Shown here: positions 55,783 to 64,000 of the stretch, piece after piece
Layout: each line of letters starts with the position of its first letter
Numbering within the stretch: the stretch's first letter is position 1
DNA from: Histoplasma ohiense
Lineage: Eukaryota; Ascomycota; Eurotiomycetes; Onygenales; Ajellomycetaceae
Direction of reading: 5' to 3'
Assembly (NCBI GenBank): GCA_017607445.1
Contig: JAEVHH010000001.1
Coordinates: 4,712,001-4,776,000 of the forward strand
Length of the DNA stretch: 64,000 nt
The notes under the pieces: generated by a model
Told to the model about the DNA's origin: nothing
Seen by the model: only the letters and a program-made list of their open reading frames with translations
The model's database searches: none
Translations under genes and position numbers: made by a program

Positions 55783-58700
55783 TCACTGCGCAAGGTCATT
55801 GCTCAGAGCCACAATTTTCTCGTCAGGTAGCGCGGAGATCCAGAGACAGCGTTCGATGATCCCATAGACGGGTTCGAAAGTATATTTCGTACTAGCATCG
55901 ATAAGGCGAAGCAGGCTTTTCACAATCGTTGCAGCAGTGCGATACCGCTCGAAGTTCACGAGAGGTTCGCCATCCCGCGTACTCGCTATCTGAGCAGGCT
56001 TCTGGGAGTTGTAGGTCAGGTCTTGAACATAAAGGCCTAATGTCACGTCAAACATATGGTTAGCCAATTTTCCTGCTAATTTGAAATATTACGAGGGTGT
56101 AAAGGAGGGACTGGGAAAGAGCTACTCACCGACAAACGGGACACATCCGTCTTGCAGGTTGGTGGTTTCCATCTCCAATCGCAGTTTTTGGAAATTACGA
56201 ATGGGCTGCGCTAGTGTCTCCATATCCTTAAGCAGCCGCTTCTCGCCGTCCGCGACTAGCTCCCAAGTCTTCGTCAGTCTCGTACAATCAACTGAGCAGA
56301 GCGCTATGGTGATCTGCAGCATGGTCGAGTAATTCCGGAGCCTCCTCGAGTGCACGGCCACGTGGATAAGTTTGGTGATAGTTCGCGCTCTTTCAGTTAT
56401 ATTCTTCGTCAGAACAACCTCTGAGACTGCCCATTTCACCATGAGGTTGAAGCGAGCAACAACAATATCAATTCCCCTACGACCATGCTGCGAAAGATAG
56501 CTCGCCCAGTTAAGTGTTGACTGCGAGGACTGACTCCACCGCATGTCCACCAAATCCTTCCAGTCAACCTCGTTCAGTGCAGCCTTTTCAACGAGGGTGA
56601 ACTGCTGAGCAAGCACGAGGGATTCGCAGGCCAGAATGAAAGGCAAATGGCAATTGTTAGATGATAGCATAGCTGGGGTTTCTTTGACATATGTTTGCGT
56701 CTCTGAGCTAATCAAGATATTACTTGAAAGATTTTTCAAGTCTAGCGTTCGGTCTGTAGTAGTGCTGGGCAGGTTTTTACCACTGGGCGACAAGTCAGGT
56801 GTTATAGGCTGCCGCTGGAGGGTGATGGTGTCCACGGGAGCAGCATAAGATGATGTCGAACCAGGGTATCGTGCGGTCATTGGTGGAGACGGCGGGTGCC
56901 TCAAAGGATGTGAAAGCATGTCGAGGCTCGGTAGTGCATCATCTATGCTGGCAATTGCGCTGGTCTTTCGATACCTGTCGACTGCTTCATCCTTATCAAT
57001 GACTGATATTTCCGAGGAGAGCTCGGAGCCGTAACCGTCATCATCATCACCCTCATGAGCATTTGGTTTGGGTAGCGAGGAGGATAATGTAGGGGGCCTT
57101 GGGACAGTTGACCCTTGCGGAATCCGTTTTAAACTCTCTGTTTCTTCAACCATATCAATCGATGGATGAGACGACTCAAGTCTACCAGTTGCTGGATCGT
57201 CATCCTGGTTGAATGTTTGTAGTGGGGATTGGATTGGTGGACTGAAAATGGGACTTTTCATAGACTCGTCGCTCAAACCACGTTCAAGGAGCGGGATCGA
57301 GCAATATGAATCCTCGGAACCTATGAACGATTCTGTATCGGGCGCAGTAATCGTAGACAACTTTCGATCATTATCTGATTGGAAAGTAGGTGCAACGGCA
57401 GGTTCAGTGAGGTATCGTTGACGATAGAATTGTTCTTTACGGTCGTTGTGTTTATCCGTGAGTGTATCACCAGAGTTAGGTTGTTCTTTACAGTCTCGAG
57501 GCGTAGCTGGCGACGGCTTCTCCCATTTGCCCTCCAATTTAAGGAGAGTCGATTCGATTCCTCCATCTTCATCATCAGGGATTCTGGAGAATCCTGCAAC
57601 TGCAGCCTCAAAAGAGGCTCGCATCCGATGGGAGTGACGTGCTCCAGTGGCGGAATGATGTTGCATTGGAAGGAGTGCTTCTTCACGCTCGCACCATTCG
57701 TTCGGTGGAGCTCCTGCCGTGCCATCCTTGTTCAAGTATAAGAGAGATTCTGCCATTGATGCTGTGTACGATGTCCCAGAGGCAAAGGATCGTACCCTGG
57801 GCCCTGCTTGAAGATCATGAACATTTTGGATCTTCCTTAGATCCCCGCCAGGACGACGGCGAAGCATACGAGCAAAAGGCTTCTCTCGCGATTCGCGGAA
57901 CGATCCACTGCGTGACACATTCTCATTCGCAAAGCCAATGCTTGACTGCTTCCCAAACTTTACCATCCCGCTATGATAAGACGCGTATCGTCGTAGCCTA
58001 CTACCCGAACTGGATCGTACCGGGGTTTTCGAACCATTTCGAACCACAGAGGAAGATCGCTTCTCTGGAAACCTAACGTAGTCTTCCGAAGTTCGCGAAT
58101 CTCGAGTTTCCGATATGGAGTTCGTATCATACCGTTCTAATGAGGGGCCGGGAGCACCAACCAAAGTATCACGGTGGGATATAGGAGACGACGCATCGAT
58201 CGCCTCTTCGAAGTCATGCAATGGAGATTCTTGGAATTGGCGGTGAGCATTTTGGATAGTCTGTAATGCTCCAGATATTAGCGGAATAGCTGGGCGGGTG
58301 TCATCCACTATAACAATCGATTTGCTTCCAGTTGTTAGCTGGCTCGGTATTCTCTCAAGCCCAAGGCCATATCTAAAGTCAGTTCCCGGGTTCGACTTAT
58401 CGGTCAACCCCGGTAAAAATAACCTATCTTTTTCTATCTCCCTGGTAGGTACGATCTCAGACGCAGGTTCTGATTTCAGTGACTCCCGCAGAACGAGTTG
58501 GCGATAGCACTGGAGAGCATTGTCACACAGTACGTCAATCCGCGGATTGGCTCTAGCATCTGGCCCTGACCGTCTTTCCCTGTATGTATCGCATCCCACC
58601 CCGACGTTTAGAGGGAGGGCAGAAGTTTTACCCTTTAGTGACGGTAATGGACTGGAATTTGAAGGCTGCGGGGTTGACGAATGGCCACTTTGTCTATTAT

Positions 58701-61068
58701 GTAGAGCTCGACGAATTGTACCAATGAAAGTTTTGACACCTGGTGTCGATTTAATCAAGTTATCTCCCTTTGCCGCCGGTGTTGGTTGTACAAAAAACTG
58801 AGTGGCTTCTAGTGTAGGTGACGCAGGTGCGATTGTTGGCACAGATGGATCCACTGGACCGTAGGCATTACCTCGAATTATACTTTCAGCATGGGGCAAG
58901 GCTTGGAGGAGAGATTGTCTCTGAGTGTCGAGATTTAAAGCTGGTAGCGGTGCTCGATCATCCCGTACAGAATCTGAAAAACTTCCACTTCGTTTGTGGG
59001 AATGAGTTGGCCGACGCCATAGTTGTATCATGGGTGCCGTTGCTGGGGGGTCAGTGGATGTTGGCGAACTACGCGGTGAAGATGTCACTAATATTGGATG
59101 TGGGCCTTTTGGACGGGTCGACTGAGTGGACCCACGTTTCTGTCCCTTGGAGGGCAAAGAACATGAAGCTGCTTGGATGCTTTTTACACTATCCGATGAT
59201 GGTGGTAAATCCCGAGCAGAGATTGCTGAAAAGTTGTGAGTATGAGAAGGTGAACGGTGAACGTCTCTCTCTTTTTGATGAGTGGCCTTCAAAGGAGATG
59301 CGGGAAACTGTGTTACTACATCCACAGCTTGTGATTCGATAGTATGAGACGAGGCCCGGATACCGCTTAAGCGACTTAGGTGAACATCCCTTGATCCGGC
59401 AACACCCCCGGGCATAACTTTATCATCAGGTTGAGCGTCATTGACAAAATCTGGTGAGTCCCAATACAGAGCGCATCTGCCATTCCAGCACCGCTTCAAG
59501 TCAAGAAGGATTTTGAGATCACTTGCGCTGTTGTTGCTGCTGCTTCTGACATTCTCATATATCTGATTCAGTCTCTGGCAGAATTGAACCCGAAGGTCAC
59601 GATTGATAACGAAATCGTCGACAAAATAGTTAAGAATCCAATGCCTTAAAGCTGCGAAAGTGCGAATCCGGATTATCCTTCCGTCATCCTCCAGTCGACT
59701 GATCGCCCATTGGAGCCTTGCCAACAAAAGTGAAAGGAGGTTACTGGGCGAAAGATAAGACCGAAATGTGAGGAAGAAGTCAGATACCAATTCGTAATCC
59801 ATAAACGAATCCGATGAAATCTGTGCAAGTATTCGAGCGGGAGTAGCAGCAGATATCTCGTTTGAACCTTTGACATAGCGGACAACTGATGGGTCATCCA
59901 TTTTATGAAGTAGGAAGTCAAAGATAGAAGGTTCTATTGGTTCTCTCAATTTGTAAAACACGGATGACTGGGCTGATGTTAAATTCGGTAATTCGTTGAA
60001 TTCCCGATTCCCAGTACGTACGGATCGCAAGATTGAATTTGTTCCGGGGGCCCTTGAGTCCTGGTGTGCCAATCGAGACGGGCCGGGTGCTATGGCCGAA
60101 TCATTCTCAGTTCCCATAGAAGATCGAAAGTGCTCCGATGCAGATGTTCTGGTGCACGCAGAGCTACGCAGAGTAGGGTTGCCTTCTGATGTAAATCGAA
60201 ACCCTCCAAGTCTGAAGTGGGGAATTGGGACTTCAATGGCTGGGGCTGGAGGCTGGTCAGCCGATTTAGGGCGCTCACTTTCAGGACGCTCAATCACGAT
60301 CCGCAATTCTCTACGATTTCTCGGATCTGAGGACGGAATATTGTCGAGTGAATGTCGCCTTGACTCTTGGTCGTCTGTAGTCATCGATACGTCATGCTTG
60401 CTTTCGTTGCTATCCTCGCGAACCATGTGGGGTCGTAACTCTGACAGCTGGGAATTAGACCACATACTATGTCTAGCCAATCTGGTGTTGTCCTGCTGAT
60501 GGGTTTCTGGGTGTAGGTATTGTTTGTTCAAAGATGGGGGAGGAGCTTTTATAACAGGCAGGGTTTGTAGTCTGGTCTGGTTCGTTGGTCTGGAACGACG
60601 GAGTCAAATAATTAGTTCATATTGCGCCTTCACACCAAATATCCATGATTTAATCGTATCACCGTACCTAAGGTACATTTTCCCGTTGTGGCCAACATTC
60701 CCAACTATGAAGTGTCTTGCCTCTCTACCTCCTAGTCCTGAAATTCCAATGCCTTCAGGCGGAACATCAATAGTGTTCGAACGTTTTAAAGCCCTCTGCC
60801 TCAATACTTCACTACTATTCTTAGCACGGCGAAGTGAATTGGTTCTCTGTTTCGCTTTTGCTGGAGAGGTATTATTTCGTGCTTGCCCATCCTGCAATCT
60901 CGTATGGGGCTGCCCAAAAGAATGGTTCTCCGATCGGGAGGCATGGTTAGGAACGCGTTTCGACCGCGGCTCATTGACCGCCTGCTTTGTGAAAATCCCA
61001 GATGTCTTCCCTTCTGACTGAATGGGGGTCAGTGGTGTTCGTTCCGCATGCCGGAATTCGGATTCCAT
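55783..61068 (-). CDS. LTE1: LTE1-like guanine nucleotide exchange factor (RasGEF), three exons
   Basis: Exons on the minus strand: 61068-60668, 60589-56130 and 56072-55783. Introns are 78 bp (GTACGG...CCAG) and 57 bp (GTGAGT...GCAG). The coding length of 5,151 bp gives 1,716 residues. The start MESEFRHAERTPLTP is the first ATG. N-terminal RSNTIDVPPEG and FIVGNVGHNGKMYLR lead across intron 1 into RPTNQTRLQTLPVIKAPPP, typical of this fungal family. The RasGEF N domain is at about 340-500 (FDFLLHKMDDPSVVRYVKGS, DYELVSDFFLTFRSYLSP, LRHWILNYFVDDF). A long Ser/Pro-rich middle follows. The CDC25-type catalytic domain is at about 1430-1716, spliced across intron 2 at FVG-KLANHM. Yeast Lte1 promotes mitotic exit; whether it acts as a GEF on Tem1 is disputed. 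The role here is inferred from domain order. Confidence 0.9.
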
Positions 61069-64000
61069 CTCCACGAAAACCGCAATACGTATGACCTCCG
61101 CCCTCGGAAGGTCGAATATATTTACCACCGCTGGAGGAGAAGGAGGTGGCGGGGGCAGCGGCGGAGAGCGTAGATATAGGAAATCATTCGTGTCGCATCA
61201 CTCAACAAAACGAAGAGTAGAATTCATCGACGTTTTGGAAATTGAGAGTCGTGGACAACAAGCATCAGGGTTTCAAGGTTGTCAACAACCGCAACATAAA
61301 AAAAAAAAAAAACAAGCAACAACAAACTGTAAGAACTGCAACAACAACAACAACCGAAACAAACAACAGGAAGTAATTAACCGTTGATATTAGTAGGACA
61401 CGGGGGAATAGTAATGAAAAAACTAAAAGAATAACATAAAAAGTAAATAAAATAAAAAGGTAAACAAAGATAGAAGTACAAAACAAAAGGTCAACTACCA
61501 CCCTCCAACCCCCAGCAAATCATTGTACCCAATCCGTAGAAGCAGGTTAACCTGAAGTCGTCTGTTTGCGTGACCCGGAATAACCAAGGCTGGTCTTCGG
61601 GCAAGAAACCTGACACGAACAAAGGCACACGTAACCACTGGTATGCGACCCTGATTCCTTGATTAATTGGCGAGGTTCCCGGGAACGGCGCCTGCAATGG
61701 ACAGGAATATCAAGAAATGGATGTGTAAACGCGAGAGAAGGACACCAATGCGGAGGGGAGGTCGAAAGACATTGGACGACGACAAATGCTGGAAGAAGAA
61801 CAAGAGAGCGGACAAAAAAAACGTCAGATGAGCAATTCAGCCTTAATAATAGCGTCGTGGAGGTGGAAGGAGAGTCTGGGCCAAAAGCATGAAGTCCGGG
61901 TTGCGATGGCGCCCTTTTGTCGTGTTCTGGTAACTTATGACTGTAACAGCCTAAACAGGATGGCCATAAATAAAATACAGCCCGCTGCCTGCGCTACCCA
62001 ACGCTTGTTACCTGTTAGCGCACAGACAACCGGACCAACCGACGGTCAGACAACGCGAATGAGAACTGGGAGTTGGGATTCATGGGTTGCGAATGGGAGA
62101 GTACAGTTCGAACATATCTAGTGTTGACAAATATGACAAATATGACAAAAACAGACAGACAGGCATGGCATGATGGCATGGCCCCATCGACCAGAACCAT
62201 GCCTGCTATTGGTTTTTCTTGCTGGTGTTCAGCTCACCGAAACCATGCGTAATTGTTCCTTTCGTCCATGGATGCATTCTTGGAGTCTGTACTCTGTACG
62301 CAATGTACACATTCAGAACGTGCTTTTGACCATGTCCGAAAACAGTGCAGCCAGCCATGTCCGTCCCATGTCAGATTTCGAGATCGCCATGCTGCCGACG
62401 ATGGGTGGAAATTACAGATGAAACCCCGATCCAACTAAAGAGATCCATACAGAATACATTTCCTCCAAGCTATCCGGGAAGGTATTCCCGTCATCAAGTC
62501 ATTATCGTCTAGCCTTATTAAAACCGGTGCCACAGTCGCCTCCACGCTATTATTGGGGAGAATGGGGACCCTTCCTTGTGCTCCGTGGATCCCCTCGATG
62601 TTTTGAGGCGGCGTTTATTTGGCATTCATTCCTTCTGATCCATCGTTGTCCATCATATCACTGGTGACTTGGTGGCGTCAGAAGAATTCCTTGTCGATTC
62701 GTCGGGGACTCGGGGTGTTGCTGGCCTATCGATTACTCTATATTCCCATGTGGCGGCATTTGACGCCTCGTAGTGGGATCGTGGAACGAGGAAAATGGTA
62801 CGAACACAGCCAATCGAAGTGTGTTTCTCTTGGGAATATTTGTCCCGCTTTCATCAGGTTAGAATTGGTTCGTCCCCGCTACTAAGCTCCTTTGATCCCA
62901 GTCGCCAAGTTTTAACTAGTGGGCCGGGGCATCAACCGTGTAAAATTGTCCTCGATCTAACAGGGTACAAGTCGTCTGTTTGGAGAGTTGGTGGTAAAAT
63001 GTCACCGTGAAACATAAATAAACAATAAAAGGATTTCCTCCGCCATGACGAGCAGTGTTCTTCGAACGTCCACATCGTGGTGAAAGTTTCTCTGGCTAGG
63101 ATTTCAGCTGTAAGTTGCGGCTTGACGATAACTCAAGGTTGGATCCATTCCGGTGGTTTGGTTATGCTAAAATAAAATAATAAGCCCCCACTCAGGAGGC
63201 CAATAAAACCATCGATCTCCAATAGACCATGCTATCCATGCTCCTGGCCCCATAATAGCGAGTTGACGGGGGAGTTTTTTTCATAACGTAGGCAATTCGT
63301 GCGCTCGACAACTTGAACGTATGTTCACACTGTTATTTTGTGGATTTTTGGGATTTGGTCAGGTTGTAATCCATTACATTCTTGCTTCAAATCCTCCTGA
63401 CTGTGGTTTTGGCCGCGGCATCGGGATGTTGGCTTCCGAAATCAAAACCGTTACGCGCACTTTTGAGGCATGTTAGCGCTGTTGGATCCGTAATGATCAT
63501 TGGAGCAGGCTGCTATCCAAACCTCACAGACTCCGTATGGACCGTACATCAACGGGTGATGTCAAAAATAAACGGGCTTAGGAATGATCAACAAACAGTC
63601 GGAACCAGAACCGTGGGTTTTTCGAATTCTGGAAGTGACAGCCATAACCAACCCAAATCGTCGAACGGAGTGCGGAAGTGTGGAACACCAGCCGATACGC
63701 CTATCGACCCCCCAAAAATGGGGCTAGTTTAGGGGCTGTAACGCTTAAAACTTAGCTTCCAGTGTCAAGCCTCGTAACTTCTGGCAGCAGCGGTCCTGTA
63801 TTGAGAATTCCCATGTAAATTTCTAGTGTGCAATATTTTTTTGGGTTCCACCCTTCGGGAGTTATACTCGTATGAGAAAAACACCATCCAAAACCTTTGT
63901 CCCTGCCATTGATATCAAAGAAGAGAGTATTCAACTACATTCGCTCGGTATTGGACCGGTGAGATGACACTTCAATTTCCAGATCAATCGCTGGAACTGG
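61069..64000. other. long intergenic region upstream of the RasGEF gene
   Basis: About 2.9 kb with normal CpG content. It would contain the RasGEF promoter and 5' leader. I saw an A-run (about 61298-61312), an AAC-rich tract (61336-61366) and three direct units of tatgacaaa (about 62125-62150). Short open frames (for example 62170-62421 and 63382-63732 on the plus strand) show no domain, and the latter lacks an ATG at its 5' end. No tRNA was seen. A neighbouring gene's leader could enter from the right edge. Confidence 0.55.
61336..61366. repeat. AAC-rich microsatellite
   Basis: The plus strand reads ctgcaacaacaacaacaacc followed by related AAC units. It is a simple repeat a few hundred bases upstream of the RasGEF start. 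Confidence 0.75.

Noticed and set aside
61022..61387. Plus-strand open frame upstream of the RasGEF gene
   Set aside because: It overlaps RasGEF exon 1 on the other strand and ends in the A-rich and AAC repeats.
63382..63732. Possible gene near the right edge
   Set aside because: The frame does not begin with ATG, has no known domain and no splice sites that join it to other coding pieces.

Overview
The window is fungal chromosomal DNA with two very different halves. Bases 1 to about 49,060 are AT-rich, almost free of CpG, and consist nearly entirely of retrotransposons inserted into one another, all full of stop codons. Bases 49,061 to 64,000 have ordinary CpG content and carry three intron-containing genes on the minus strand. 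Short GT-AG introns (57 to 140 bp), an LTE1-type RasGEF, an ankyrin/DIL protein and CpG-specific hypermutation of repeats suggest a filamentous ascomycete. CpG-depleted repeats of this kind are known from Coccidioides (Onygenales), so a relative of that genus is my best guess; this is inference.

The repeat half can be read as a stack, using LTR ends, target-site duplications (TSDs) and uninterrupted sister copies. I use working names: A, E and F are three Ty3/gypsy families with chromodomain remnants, D is a Tad1-like LINE and G is another LINE. Copy D2 (+ strand; 40706-40926 and 47151-47254) abuts the C-terminal remnant of LINE G (47255-47541). D2 was hit by E1 (minus; everything left of 40705) and by F2 (40927-47150; TSD ctctt). 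E1 was hit by A1 (minus; 1-6813) and by F1 (minus; 11819-39157; TSD attct). F1 was hit by E2 (minus; 13343-34600; TSD tcttg). E2 was hit by A2 (plus; 14383-21788; TSD ragat) and by full-length LINE D1 (minus; 25874-32569; 13-bp TSD). At least five generations of insertion are visible.

Each LTR element keeps recognisable gag (CCHC knuckle), protease, reverse transcriptase, RNase H, integrase and chromodomain in that order, but every frame is broken, mostly by TGA. Families A and E also carry, between pol and the 3' LTR, an antisense coding region with a C-x2-C-x6-C motif. D1 keeps gag-like zinc knuckles, AP-type endonuclease, reverse transcriptase, RNase H and a 3' hairpin that is preserved in D2 with different base pairs.

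The gene half holds, from left to right and all on the minus strand: an unrecognised two-exon gene (50188-50748), a four-exon ankyrin/DIL-domain gene (51633-54777) and a three-exon LTE1-like RasGEF gene (55783-61068). No gene could be supported upstream of the RasGEF (61069-64000). No tRNA, rRNA or CRISPR was seen.
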